Source: Egibacteraceae bacterium (GTDB lineage Bacteria; Actinomycetota; Nitriliruptoria; Euzebyales; Egibacteraceae). Taken from it: a DNA stretch of 54,642 nucleotides. This document shows, in pieces, positions 26,383 to 35,241 of the stretch (position 1 is its first letter; every line of letters starts with the position of its first letter). The notes beneath the pieces were generated by a model that saw only the letters and a list, made by a program, of their open reading frames with translations, was not told where the DNA came from and did not search any database. A program made the position numbers and the translations under genes. The DNA lies in the NCBI GenBank assembly GCA_035540635.1, contig DATLGH010000107.1:1-54642 (forward strand), written 5' to 3'.

Positions 26383-26868
26383 GCCGGTGTCCAGGCCGAT
26401 CTCGTCGAAGTGGCCCTGGTTGACCTCCAGGGCGCCCCGATAGGTGACGCCGGGGTCGTAGATCGGGCACGGGTCGGCCTCGCAGGGCTCCATGTCGAGC
26501 ACCGCCAGGACGGCGCCGTCCGCGGCGAAGAACGCGATCGACAGGGGTATGAGGGTGTTCTTCATCCAGAAGCCGCCGCCGCGGTCCTCGGGGGAGAGGA
26601 AGACCATGCCGGCGTCTCGTGGCAGGTCGGTCACACCCATGAGGCCCTGCTGGCGAGTGGCCGGCTGGTCGGCGACGTACACCGCCATCTCGACCTGGCC
26701 GCCGTCCGGGTCGAGCAAGGTGAGCGAGGCGACGTCGAACGGCGGCATCGCGGGCACGTCGGGCGTCGGGCTGGTGGCGGGCGACTCTCCCGCCACGCCC
26801 GGGTCCTGGCCGGTCAGCCCGCAGCCGGCCAGCAGCAGAACCACGCACAGGGCAGCGAGCACGCGCAC
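26338..26868 (-). CDS. DUF192-domain lipoprotein
   Basis: 176 residues. Lipoprotein signal (RVLAALCVVLLLAGC, Cys at about residue 16), a Pro/Ser/Thr linker, then a DUF192 domain: VYVADQPATRQQGLMGVTDL, GFWMKNTLIPLSIAFFAADG and DEIGLDTGWRVELP are the conserved blocks. Biochemical function of DUF192 is unknown. Convergent with the kinase. Confidence 0.85.
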   Translation of the reverse strand: MRVLAALCVVLLLAGCGLTGQDPGVAGESPATSPTPDVPAMPPFDVASLTLLDPDGGQVEMAVYVADQPATRQQGLMGVTDLPRDAGMVFLSPEDRGGGFWMKNTLIPLSIAFFAADGAVLAVLDMEPCEADPCPIYDPGVTYRGALEVNQGHFDEIGLDTGWRVELPSALADRAR

Positions 26869-26929
26869 TCCGCCAGCATATGGGCCAGGGGGGTGGGTGG
26901 GCCGTGCCGGGCCCCTACCCTTGAAGGCG

Positions 26930-27580
26930 ATGGCAGATGAGGATCTCGCGGTGGCCTACACGTACGCCTGGTGGTTGACCGGCGACGAGGGGGCCGCCGT
27001 CGCGGCCGCGCGCAGCGCCACCGCCAGCCAGGCCGTGGCCGCTGCCGAACCCGGGCGGCGCCTCGAGATCCTGCTGCGCGAGGTGCGGGCGACGGCGGCA
27101 CCCACGCCGACGATGTGCCCCGCTTCGGAGGTCGCGCTCCTGCACGACGCGCACGGGCTGGCTCTGGAGGACGCGGCCGCGGTGGTCGCTGTGGACGCCG
27201 CCGACGCCCGCACCGAGTTGGCCCACGGGCGCCTGGAGGCCCTGTCCGAGACGGTCATCGACCCCTTCACCCACCCCGAGCGTCTCGGCGGCCTGGCGGT
27301 CGGCAACCCTGCCGACGTCGCCCACGCCCGTCAGTGCGACAACTGCGCACAGGCACGAGACCTGCTCGGGCGGGGCCGTGCCGAGCTGCGCCTCCTTCCG
27401 ACGCCGCCGGTCCCCGCGGCCCTCGCCGCGGCCGACGACCCGGCCGGAGACCTCGGTCCGCCGGCGACCGGGGCCCGCCGCGCCACCGCCCGCCCAGGCC
27501 ACGGTCGACCACTGGTGGCGCTGGCGCTGGCCGTCGTGGCGGTCGTGGCGGTCGTGCTGCTGACCCTCGGGGGGCGTTAG
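26930..27580 (+). CDS. Tail-anchored protein of unknown function with sigma-region-4-like segment
   Basis: 216 residues from ATG at 26930 (GAAGG just upstream). Helical N-terminus (VAYTYAWWLTGDEGAAVAAA), then a segment with SEVALLHDAHGLALEDAAAV and a following helix that resembles the DNA-binding part of sigma region 4. QCDNCAQARDLLG gives a Cys-x-x-Cys. A C-terminal transmembrane helix (LVALALAVVAVVAVVLLTLG) ends the protein. It could be a membrane-held sigma-like or anti-sigma-type protein, but this is weak. It is divergent from the DUF192 gene across 61 bp. Confidence 0.6.
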   Translation: MADEDLAVAYTYAWWLTGDEGAAVAAARSATASQAVAAAEPGRRLEILLREVRATAAPTPTMCPASEVALLHDAHGLALEDAAAVVAVDAADARTELAHGRLEALSETVIDPFTHPERLGGLAVGNPADVAHARQCDNCAQARDLLGRGRAELRLLPTPPVPAALAAADDPAGDLGPPATGARRATARPGHGRPLVALALAVVAVVAVVLLTLGGR

Positions 27581-27611
27581 GCAGCCGGCGGCGCCGGGTA
27601 GCCCAGAACCG

Positions 27612-27818
27612 ATGCTGCCCATGTCGCCCCTGGCCGTCGCCGTCCCCCTGATCGGGGGGCTGGTCGTCGTCGTGGCGCTGCTGGCGCTGATCATCTGGTA
27701 CCGCTCCTACCGCCTGCGTGACGAGCCCCCGCCTCCCGAGCTGCGCGACGACGGTCCCGGACCCCCGCCCGACCGGGACGACACGTGGGACCCGCGCCGG
27801 CGCCGGCAGGGCACCTGA
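27612..27818 (+). CDS. Small N-terminally anchored membrane protein (68 aa)
   Basis: One transmembrane helix at the N-terminus (VAVPLIGGLVVVVALLALII), then a polar Pro/Asp/Arg tail with RLRDEPPPPELRDDG. It follows the tail-anchored protein by 31 bp on the same strand. No family recognised. Alternative start at the internal ATG four codons later. Confidence 0.55.
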   Translation: MLPMSPLAVAVPLIGGLVVVVALLALIIWYRSYRLRDEPPPPELRDDGPGPPPDRDDTWDPRRRRQGT

Positions 27819-27900
27819 CCAGCCCCGCATCGACCTCGGCCCACGCCTCGCCGGTGTCACGCTCGCACCGCCGGGTCTCACAGCTCAGGGGTTGGCGTCC

Positions 27901-28560
27901 CTACGCGCAGCGGTTGACGGGCTCTTCCCCCTCGTACGTCAGCCAGTCCACGAACCACCACGGGGTGGGGTTGCGGGCGGGGTCGGCCTGGCCGTGGTGG
28001 GGCACGATCGTCACGTGGGCGGGAGCCCACTCGGCGTGGTCTGCCAGGAACCCCCCTTGGCGGTAGACGACCTCGAGGAACACGCAGTCGAGGCGGGCGG
28101 TGATCACCTCGTTCACCTCGCGCACCGTCAGCTCCTGGACCTCCTCAGGAGGAAGGTAGACGTCCCAGTTCTGGGAGATGACGTCATCGAAGAAGCTGAT
28201 CCTGAACTCGTGCTCCTCGGGGGCGTAGAGGGCGGCGAGCCAGGCGTGCCACTCCTCGTCACGCTGCCGAGTGGTGATCTGGTGGCGCAAGAGCTGGGTG
28301 TCGGCGGCGAACAGGGCCTGGACCACGCGGTGCAGGTAGGCCACGTCCAGGCCGGCTGGGTCGGCGGGGATGGCCAGCGGATCCGCCTGCGGCTCCGGCT
28401 CGGGGTCGGGCTCCGGCTCGGGCTCCGGCTCGGGGTCGGGAGTGGCCTCGCCGGCGGTGACCGGTTCGACCTCAGGGTCGGGGGCGTCCCGGCAGCCTGC
28501 GAGCACCAGCACGAGAGCCAGGATCCCACCGAGGGCGGCGTAGCGTCGGGTCGGGTTCAT
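27901..28560 (-). CDS. Secreted lipoprotein, paralogue of 15379-16017
   Basis: 219 residues. Lipoprotein signal (GILALVLVLAGC, Cys23), a long Pro-Glu/Pro-Asp spacer (EPEPEPEPDPEPEPQ), then the same globular domain as at 15379-16017: DPLAIPADPAGLDVAYL, RQRDEEWHAWLAALY, DPARNPTPWWFVDWLTY. It lies 4 bp after the secreted protein gene, so both are made together. Function unknown; the acidic spacer points to a wall-spanning tether. Confidence 0.8.
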   Translation of the reverse strand: MNPTRRYAALGGILALVLVLAGCRDAPDPEVEPVTAGEATPDPEPEPEPEPDPEPEPQADPLAIPADPAGLDVAYLHRVVQALFAADTQLLRHQITTRQRDEEWHAWLAALYAPEEHEFRISFFDDVISQNWDVYLPPEEVQELTVREVNEVITARLDCVFLEVVYRQGGFLADHAEWAPAHVTIVPHHGQADPARNPTPWWFVDWLTYEGEEPVNRCA

Positions 28561-28564
28561 CGGA

Positions 28565-29383
28565 TCAGCGGTGGCGAACCGCTTGCACCTCTCGCACCGG
28601 GTAGTCGTCGATCGTGGCCTCCGACGTGAACACCGGCAGGGTCTCGCGCACCCCGTCGGTGGTCAGCGTCGCGTTCCAGCGGGTGACCACCCGGATGGTG
28701 ACCACCGCCCGGTCACGGTAGCGGTGGGTGATCTCGCCGGGCCCCCCGGGCCAGGGCCGACCGGTGTCGCTGGTGGGGGTGACGGCACCGTCACCCCAGT
28801 GCACGGTGAACTCCGGGACGGCGCGGATCTCGAAGGTCGTGCCCCACGGGCTCACCCGGGTCACCGTGACCGGGTGCGCGTCGTCGATCATCAGGTACAC
28901 CGCCGCGCCGGTGATGGCGTAGTCGCGCGGCTGCACCCGGGCCTGGGGGTCGGGCAGGGTCACCATGTCCCACCACTCCTCACCCGGTCTCGGCGGGCCC
29001 GGCCCGTCAACGCAGCGGGGCATACCCATCGTGGCGCCGACCGCCTCGGCCTCGGCCGCGGTCATGCCCGTGTTCCGCAGCCCGCCGATGACCCGCCAGC
29101 ACGGCTGACCGTCGGGGCCCGTGTCGGCCACCGCCTCCCAGACCCGTGAACTGCCCGGCGGGCCGCCCGGGGCCGGAGCGCGTGGGGCCGGTGCCGGCGG
29201 GCTGCCGGGGTTGCCAGGGTTGCTGTCCCGCAGCGGGATGCAGCCCCCGTGCCGATGCCCCCCGCCACCGGGACAGTGGCCCGCCATGGCGGCAGGGACC
29301 GCAACCACCACGACCCCGGCCGCCAAGGCCAGGACGAGCCCCACGCCTGCCCAGCGTCGCGCCACGCTTGCGGTCCCCCTCAT
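28565..29383 (-). CDS. Secreted protein with PKD-like domain
   Basis: 272 residues. N-terminal signal peptide (WAGVGLVLALAAGVVVVAVP, probable cleavage after AMA), then a Gly/His/Pro-rich segment and a domain with EFTVHWGDGAVTPTSDTG and ITHRYRDRAVVTIRVVTRW. This is the W-x-D/F-G-D-G and H-x-Y pattern of PKD-like folds. Such proteins are common beside actinobacterial Tad loci and may be pilus-associated surface proteins. A 22-residue C-terminal remnant of a second copy lies at 16031-16102. The start is divergent from the ACT-domain gene across 150 bp. Confidence 0.75.
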   Translation of the reverse strand: MRGTASVARRWAGVGLVLALAAGVVVVAVPAAMAGHCPGGGGHRHGGCIPLRDSNPGNPGSPPAPAPRAPAPGGPPGSSRVWEAVADTGPDGQPCWRVIGGLRNTGMTAAEAEAVGATMGMPRCVDGPGPPRPGEEWWDMVTLPDPQARVQPRDYAITGAAVYLMIDDAHPVTVTRVSPWGTTFEIRAVPEFTVHWGDGAVTPTSDTGRPWPGGPGEITHRYRDRAVVTIRVVTRWNATLTTDGVRETLPVFTSEATIDDYPVREVQAVRHR

Positions 29384-29533
29384 GACATTTCAGCTGCGGT
29401 CATTCTCGGGCCGGCCGGGAGCCTATCGGATACCGACCCCGGTGCAACAGGCCCTTCGTATTCGCCATCACCGTCCCGTCGGGTGCCGGCCGCCACCTAG
29501 ACTCTCCGCATCGACCAGGAAGGAGGCGCCACC

Positions 29534-30049
29534 GTGGGGGAGCTCGCCGTCACGGCTATCGGAGCCGACCGGCCGGGGATCATCGCCCGGGTGACCGGCG
29601 TGCTACGCGAGCGTGGGGGCAACCTCGAGGACTCCTCGATGACCGTGCTCGGCGGGCACTTCGCGATCATGCTCCTCGTGTCGACCGACGCCGACCCCCG
29701 TGAGCTGGAGTCGGTGCTGGCGGCCGCGACGGACGACCTCGGCCTCACCGTCACGGTGCGGGAGGTGGGTGCGGGCACCCCGACGGCTCCCCCGACCCAC
29801 GTCCTCAGCGTGTACGGCAGTGACCGTCCCGGCATCGTGCACGCGGTGGCGCGGCGGCTGGCCGAACGCGGGGTCAACGTGACCGACCTGACCACCCGGG
29901 TCCTCGAGGGGGAGCGGCCGGTCTACGCCATGATGATGGAGATCAGCCTCGCCGAGCCCGACGACGCCGACGCGCTGGCGAGGCTGCTCGCCACCGAGGT
30001 CGACGGGGTCGACGTGAGCATCCACCCCCTCGACGTGGCCACGTTCTGA
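29534..30049 (+). CDS. Tandem ACT-domain protein (GcvR-like)
   Basis: 171 residues from GTG at 29534 (AGGAAGGAGG upstream). Two ACT domains: VTAIGADRPGIIARVTGVLR with LEDSSMTVLGGHFAIMLLV, and LSVYGSDRPGIVHAVARRLA with LTTRVLEGERPVYAMMMEI. Double-ACT proteins of this size resemble GcvR, the glycine-cleavage regulator, and bind amino acids. The stop is 4 bp before def. A role as small-molecule-responsive regulator is expected; glycine is a guess. Confidence 0.85.
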   Translation: MGELAVTAIGADRPGIIARVTGVLRERGGNLEDSSMTVLGGHFAIMLLVSTDADPRELESVLAAATDDLGLTVTVREVGAGTPTAPPTHVLSVYGSDRPGIVHAVARRLAERGVNVTDLTTRVLEGERPVYAMMMEISLAEPDDADALARLLATEVDGVDVSIHPLDVATF

Positions 30050-30053
30050 CCCG

Positions 30054-30560
30054 ATGCCCGTCCGTCCGGTCGTGGCCATCCCCAACCCCGTCCTCAAGCG
30101 GCGAGCCGCACCCGCCGGCCGCCCCGACGAGGAGCTCGCCGCCGACCTCCTCGACACGATGCGGGTGTCCCCGGGCTGCGTGGGGCTCGCCGCCCCGCAG
30201 ATCGGCGTGAGCCGGCGGGTGTTCTGCCTCGACGTGTCGGGCCATCCGAAGGGCAAGCCCAACCACGGCCTCGTCGTGCTGTTCGACCCGGAGCTGCTCC
30301 ACGTCGACGGCAGCGAGCTGCGCCGGGAGGGCTGCATGAGCGTGCCGGACTTCACCGCCGACGTGCGCCGCGCGCTGCGGGTCGTGGTCCGGGGGACCGA
30401 CCCGGACGGTCGTGAGCGGGTCTACGAGGCGGAGGGCTTCGAGGCCCGCGCCTTCCAGCACGAGCTCGACCATCTCGACGGCATGATCATCCTCGACCGG
30501 GTGGCCTCCCTCACCACCGACGTGTTCCGCCGCAAGACCTACCAGCCGCGCCGCGACTGA
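30054..30560 (+). CDS. def: Peptide deformylase
   Basis: 168 residues, normal length. The three metal-site motifs are present: VGLAAPQIG (residues 43-51), EGCMSVPDF (about 92) and QHELDHLDG (about 135), supplying Cys and two His for the metal and the catalytic Glu. It removes the formyl group from new N-terminal Met. It is 4 bp downstream of the ACT-domain gene. The start follows GPD and resembles other actinobacterial Def2 proteins. Confidence 0.96.
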   Translation: MPVRPVVAIPNPVLKRRAAPAGRPDEELAADLLDTMRVSPGCVGLAAPQIGVSRRVFCLDVSGHPKGKPNHGLVVLFDPELLHVDGSELRREGCMSVPDFTADVRRALRVVVRGTDPDGRERVYEAEGFEARAFQHELDHLDGMIILDRVASLTTDVFRRKTYQPRRD

Positions 30561-30671
30561 AGGCGCAGCCGGCGCGGGGGTTCGCCCGATGACGGCGCGG
30601 CCCGTTACCCTTCGGTGACGCTGAGCAGCCGCCCGCCGGGCGACGCCCCCCAGGCAGGGAGCAGCAGCCGG

Positions 30672-32819
30672 ATGGACACCCTCGACCTCGTCCGTCTCAC
30701 CGCGGGCCTGGCGACGCTGGCGGTCTTCGGCGCGCGGGCCGGCCGGCGGGCGTGGTTCCTGCTGCGGCTGCTGATGCGGGCCCAGCCGATGCCCGAGCGC
30801 ATGGGCGGGTGGGGCACGAAGCTGCGCTACCAGCTCACCCACGTGCTCGGGCAGCGCAAGCTGTTGAAGTGGACCGCCCCCGGCGTGTTCCACGCCTTCA
30901 TCTTCTGGGGTTTCCTCGTCGTGCAGACCACCCTCGTCGAGACCATCGGCGAGGTCTTCGACCCCGAGTTCCACATCCCGCTGATCGGTAGGAGCCCATG
31001 GCTCGGGTTCGTCCAGGATCTGTTCAGCGTCCTCGTGCTCGCCGCGATCGTGGGGTTCGTGCTCATCCGTCTCGTGCAGGACCCGAGGCGCCTCGGACGC
31101 GGCTCGCGCTTCGCCGGGTCCAACCTCGACCAGGGCTGGTACGTGCTGCTGTTCGAGTTCGGGGTCCTCTACACCCTCCAGGTGCTCCGCGCCGCGCGGG
31201 CCGCCCTGGGCACGCTGCCCTACCCCGACGGCGCATTCGTGTCGACGTGGCTCGGCGGCTACATGGCCGGTCTCGGCGAGACGTCGCTGGGGATCATCGT
31301 CACGGCCTTCCTCGTCGCCCACCTCGTCGTGGTGATGGGCTTCCTCGTCTTCACCCTGCACTCCAAGCACCTGCACATCGTCACGATCTTCCCCAACGCC
31401 GCGTTCGCCCGCCGGCCGAAGGCGCTCGGCAAGCTCGAGACGAAGCACATCGACGTGGAGGACATGAGCGAGGACGAGGTGCTCGGCGTCGGCTCGATCG
31501 AGCACTTCGGGTTCAAGCGCTACCTCGACATGTACACCTGTACCGAGTGCGGGCGGTGCCAGAGCCAGTGCCCGGCGTGGAACACGGGTAAGCCGCTCAA
31601 CCCCAAGCTGCTCATCATGGACCTGCGCGACCACCTCTTCGAGAAGGGGCCCTACCTGCTCGACCCGGGCCTCGCCAAGGGGGACGGCATCGACGCCGAC
31701 GGCCAGCGGCCGAGCGTGCTCGACCTCCAACTCGTCGGGGACGTGCCGGGCCAGCCCGACGCGGTCATCGACTTCGACGTGCTGTGGACGTGCACGACGT
31801 GCGGGGCCTGCGTGGAGGAGTGCCCGGTCGACATCGAGCACGTCGACCACATCATGGACCTGCGCCAGTACAAGGCACAGATGGAGTCGAGCTTCCCGCA
31901 GGAGGCGGGCGGGATGCTCCGCAACCTCGAGAACGCCGGCGACCCGTGGGGGGTCGGCGCGGCCCGCCGCATGGACTGGGCCGAGGGCCTCGACGTGCCG
32001 GTCGTCGACGGCGAGATCGCCGAGGAGGTGGAGTACCTGTTCTGGGTCGGCTGCGCCGGCGCCCTCGAGGACCGTTCGAAGAAGGTGACCCGCACGGTGG
32101 CCGAGCTGCTCAACGCGGCGGGGGTGCGCTACGCGGTGCTGGGGTCCGCGGAGACCTGCACCGGCGACCCGGCCCGGCGCCTCGGCATGGAGTACCTCTA
32201 CCAGGTGATGGCCCGCACGAACGTCGAGACCCTGAAGGCCGCCGGCGCGCAGCGGGTGAAGATCGTGGCGTGGTGCCCGCACTGCTTCAACACGCTGCGC
32301 AACGAGTACCCCGACTTCGACGGGCGCTTCGAGGTCATCCACCACACGCAGCTGCTCGCCCGGCTCGTCGCGGAGGGCCGCCTGGCGCCGCGGAGCGCGG
32401 TGAACAAGACGGTGACCTACCACGACCCGTGCTATCTCGGCCGCCACAACGCGGTGTACGACGAGCCGCGCGCCGTCGTGGACGCGGTGGAGGGCCTCGA
32501 GAAGGTCGAGATGCGCCGCTGCCGCAACCACGGCTTCTGCTGCGGAGCCGGCGGCGCACGCTTCTACATGGAGGAGGACATCGGCAAGCGGGTCAACCAC
32601 GAGCGCGTCGACGAGGCGCTCGAACTCGGCCCCGACCTCGTGTCGACCGCGTGCCCGTTCTGCTTCGTGATGCTCGACGACGCCGTCGCGGACAAGGTCG
32701 GCCGGGGCGACCTCGCGGAGGGCCAGGTCCGCGTCGTGGACGTGTCGCAGATCCTCGCCGAGTCGCTCCTGCCCGGGGCCGAGGTCAACGGCCAGCCCCT
32801 GGAGAAGCCGGCGGGTTGA
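30672..32819 (+). CDS. Membrane-bound (Fe-S) oxidoreductase, heterodisulfide-reductase-like
   Basis: 715 residues from ATG at 30672. N-terminal helices (WFLLRLLMRA, APGVFHAFIFWGFLVVQTTL, LFSVLVLAAIVGFVLIRLV, near 225-240) form a NarI/DsrM-like membrane domain with several His. Two 4Fe-4S motifs follow (CTECGRCQSQCP near 290, CTTCGACVEECP near 375). Two CCG cysteine domains come next (VGCAGALED, then YHDPCYLGRHN and HGFCCGAGGARFYMEE). This is the layout of FadF/EtfQO-associated and HdrD-type oxidoreductases in actinobacteria, which pass electrons from flavoproteins such as ETF to the quinone pool. A longer frame begins 57 bp upstream but without start support. Single gene, 112 bp after def. 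Confidence 0.9.
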   Translation: MDTLDLVRLTAGLATLAVFGARAGRRAWFLLRLLMRAQPMPERMGGWGTKLRYQLTHVLGQRKLLKWTAPGVFHAFIFWGFLVVQTTLVETIGEVFDPEFHIPLIGRSPWLGFVQDLFSVLVLAAIVGFVLIRLVQDPRRLGRGSRFAGSNLDQGWYVLLFEFGVLYTLQVLRAARAALGTLPYPDGAFVSTWLGGYMAGLGETSLGIIVTAFLVAHLVVVMGFLVFTLHSKHLHIVTIFPNAAFARRPKALGKLETKHIDVEDMSEDEVLGVGSIEHFGFKRYLDMYTCTECGRCQSQCPAWNTGKPLNPKLLIMDLRDHLFEKGPYLLDPGLAKGDGIDADGQRPSVLDLQLVGDVPGQPDAVIDFDVLWTCTTCGACVEECPVDIEHVDHIMDLRQYKAQMESSFPQEAGGMLRNLENAGDPWGVGAARRMDWAEGLDVPVVDGEIAEEVEYLFWVGCAGALEDRSKKVTRTVAELLNAAGVRYAVLGSAETCTGDPARRLGMEYLYQVMARTNVETLKAAGAQRVKIVAWCPHCFNTLRNEYPDFDGRFEVIHHTQLLARLVAEGRLAPRSAVNKTVTYHDPCYLGRHNAVYDEPRAVVDAVEGLEKVEMRRCRNHGFCCGAGGARFYMEEDIGKRVNHERVDEALELGPDLVSTACPFCFVMLDDAVADKVGRGDLAEGQVRVVDVSQILAESLLPGAEVNGQPLEKPAG

Positions 32820-32986
32820 GGCCGGCGCGTCGGGCGCGCGTGGTGCCCTACCCGCCGGCGGGGGCTGTGCTAGCGCTGCAGCTTGGTGAAGGTCGACCCC
32901 TTACGGGATCGTCGGCGCTCGTCGCGCACCCTTGATACCTTGGTCCCCTCGGGGAGCGAGGCCTGTCTCGAGGGAACGGAAGAGCC

Positions 32987-34750
32987 ATGGGGCAGAGCGG
33001 CCGGAGGGTGTCGCGCCGGGCGTTGCTGAGGGGGGCGGGGATCACCCTCGGTGCGGTGGCGCTCGGCGGGCCGGTCGGGGCACGCGGCCTCGTCGGCGGG
33101 GTGAGCGGTGCGGTGGGCGGGGCGACCGGGGTGTCCCACGCCGTGGCCGCCGGCGACGTGCTGCGCCTCGCGCGGGTGTGGCCCGGCGGCCTCGAGGGCG
33201 CGGCGCTCCTGGCCGGGTTCGACGACACGCACCGCATGTTCGACGACGGCTCCGTCGAGGTGCTGCTCTGGCCTGGTGACCTGGAGCGGCTCGTCGCGAG
33301 CGGCCTGCGCTTCGACGTCACCGTCGAGGACGTCATCGCCCGCGACGTGGGCGCCCTGCAGGCCACGGATGCTCAGGTGGGCGCGCCGACGGGGCGCCTG
33401 CCGGGGCAGCGCGACACGTACCGGACCCTGCGCGACTACGAGGACGACCTGCTCGGCCTCGTGACCCGCTTCCCGCTCCAGGCCCGGCTCATCGTCCTGC
33501 CCGAGCGCACCCTCGAGGGGCGGCGGGTCGTCGGCATCGAGATCGCCGACGACGTCCACCTCCGCGACGGGCGTCCCGTGTGGTACATGGACGGGCTCCA
33601 CCACGCCCGCGAGTGGCCGGCGGGCGAGCTCACGCTCATGTTCGGTTTCGAGCTGCTCGAGAACCCGCAGGGCGACGAGCGCGTCACCGCGCTGCGCCGC
33701 GACACCCGCACCATTCTCGTGCCCGTCGTCAACCCCGACGGGTTCAGCTGGTCCCGCGACGCGCTCGTGCAGACGTCCGACCCGACCGTGAGCCTGCCCT
33801 TCGCCGCACTCGGGCTCGAGGCCTACTGGCGCAAGAACCGCCGGGGCGTGCTCGACGAGGCGGTCATCGACCGCTTCGAGCGCAACCTCACCTCCTACGG
33901 GGTGGACCCCAACCGCAACTACTCGGTGCGCTGGGGTGGGCCGGGCGCGTCGCCGGTCCCCGTCGACCAGACCCACCGGGGAGCCGGGCCCTTCAGCGAG
34001 CCGGAGGTCCGCAACGTCGCCGGCCTGCTGCGCGAGCGCCAGCCGGTGACCCTGAACTCCAACCACACCTACACCGGCCTCGTGCTGCGGCCGTGGGGCC
34101 ACGCCGGCGGCGGCCTGCAGTACAGCCCCGACGAGCCGCTGCTGCGCGACCTCGGCGCCGCCATGTGCGCGCACAACGGCTACAACAACTGGCATGGCAT
34201 CGAGCTGTACGCCACGACGGGCACGACCTCGGACTGGGCGTACGCGGCGCTCGGCTCGCTGTCCTACACCTACGAGATCGGGTTCACGAACTTCCACCCG
34301 CCCTACGGCGGTGAGGACGGTCCCCTCCACCACTACCGGCTCAACCGCGAGTCGTTCCTCCTGCTCGGCGAGGCCGCGCGCCTGACGGCCGTCGAGCTCA
34401 CGGACCCGCGGGGGGCGCCGGTCCTCCACGCCACCCACGGCATCGTGAGCGGGCGGGTGGTCGACGGCGGCGGCAACCCGGTGGCGGCGGATTTGGCCGT
34501 CGCCCGGACCGCGCGCGTCCCGCTCGGCGACGGCACCCTGTACCCCGAGCCGTCGCGGGCGACGATGGCCACCCCCGCCGACGGGGCGTTCGCGTGGCAC
34601 CTGCCCCCCTCGACCACCCCGATGGCGAGGGAGCGCGGGGAGGAGGAGGCCTGGACGCTCACCGTCGCCGCCGGCGGGAGGAGTGTGACCCGGCAGGTGC
34701 GGCTCGACCGAGGGCAGACCGCCGACCTCGGCGAGATCCGCCTCACGTAG
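32987..34750 (+). CDS. Secreted M14 zinc carboxypeptidase, Tat exported
   Basis: 587 residues. Tat signal (VSRRALLRGAGITLGAVALG), a propeptide-like segment, then the catalytic domain: HHAREWPAGE gives zinc ligands His206 and Glu209. PVVNPDGFSW, WRKNRRG and VDPNRNYSVRW supply substrate-binding residues. NSNHTYTGL supplies the third zinc ligand and YTYEIGF the general-base Glu (about 430). A C-terminal carboxypeptidase-regulatory-like fold follows (GRVVDGGGNPVAADLAVART). It trims C-terminal residues from peptides outside the cell. Free-standing gene with 167 bp upstream. Confidence 0.93.
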   Translation: MGQSGRRVSRRALLRGAGITLGAVALGGPVGARGLVGGVSGAVGGATGVSHAVAAGDVLRLARVWPGGLEGAALLAGFDDTHRMFDDGSVEVLLWPGDLERLVASGLRFDVTVEDVIARDVGALQATDAQVGAPTGRLPGQRDTYRTLRDYEDDLLGLVTRFPLQARLIVLPERTLEGRRVVGIEIADDVHLRDGRPVWYMDGLHHAREWPAGELTLMFGFELLENPQGDERVTALRRDTRTILVPVVNPDGFSWSRDALVQTSDPTVSLPFAALGLEAYWRKNRRGVLDEAVIDRFERNLTSYGVDPNRNYSVRWGGPGASPVPVDQTHRGAGPFSEPEVRNVAGLLRERQPVTLNSNHTYTGLVLRPWGHAGGGLQYSPDEPLLRDLGAAMCAHNGYNNWHGIELYATTGTTSDWAYAALGSLSYTYEIGFTNFHPPYGGEDGPLHHYRLNRESFLLLGEAARLTAVELTDPRGAPVLHATHGIVSGRVVDGGGNPVAADLAVARTARVPLGDGTLYPEPSRATMATPADGAFAWHLPPSTTPMARERGEEEAWTLTVAAGGRSVTRQVRLDRGQTADLGEIRLT

Positions 34751-34798
34751 CACGCCGGCCGCTCGGTCGGTCGGGACCGGCGCGCCGCCGACTCCGGG

Positions 34799-35239
34799 TC
34801 ACGGCACGTACAGCCAGTCGTCGTAGCGGTCGAAGGTCCCGTCGGCGCGGCCGACCTCGGCGAACAGCGCGTAGTGGGCGCCGGCCTCGTCGGGCAGGGT
34901 CATCGTCTCGGCGGGCGCGCCGCCGGCGGTGACGGTGACCGCCGCCATGTCAAGGGTCTGTAGCGTCGTGCCGTCGGCCTCGACGCGGTCGAGGTGGAAC
35001 ACGATCTCGGTCGGGCCCTCGCCGGGTCCCGGCACGTCCTCGTCGGGGACGGCGAGCGTGAACGTCCCGCCGCCGTGGGCGAGGACCCCGCTGCCGGTGA
35101 CCTCCCAGCCCTGGGCACTCGCGAGCGCGGGGATGCTGTCGGGGACGGCCCGGGGCGGCAGGCCGGCGAACGGGTCCGCGCCTTCTCCGCATGCGGCGAG
35201 CACGAAGGCGGTGACCGCGACGAGCAGTGCGACGCGCAT
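34799..35239 (-). CDS. Small lipoprotein of unknown function
   Basis: 146 residues from ATG at 35239. Signal peptide RVALLVAVTAFVLAAC with lipobox LAAC (Cys17) and a beta-rich domain (GWEVTGSGVLAHGGGTFTLA, TEIVFHLDRVEADGTTL). No family recognised. It is 2 bp after the dcd stop, probably co-transcribed with dcd. A much longer frame in this register is an artefact. Confidence 0.75.
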   Translation of the reverse strand: MRVALLVAVTAFVLAACGEGADPFAGLPPRAVPDSIPALASAQGWEVTGSGVLAHGGGTFTLAVPDEDVPGPGEGPTEIVFHLDRVEADGTTLQTLDMAAVTVTAGGAPAETMTLPDEAGAHYALFAEVGRADGTFDRYDDWLYVP

Positions 35240-35241
35240 GC

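Noticed and set aside
29943-32600. An 885-codon minus-strand frame opposite def and the FeS oxidoreductase
   Set aside because: Composition of Val, His, Leu and Arg without motifs; the plus-strand genes have clear catalytic residues.
32870-34753. A 627-codon minus-strand frame opposite the carboxypeptidase
   Set aside because: Same kind of shadow; the M14 motifs fix the coding strand.
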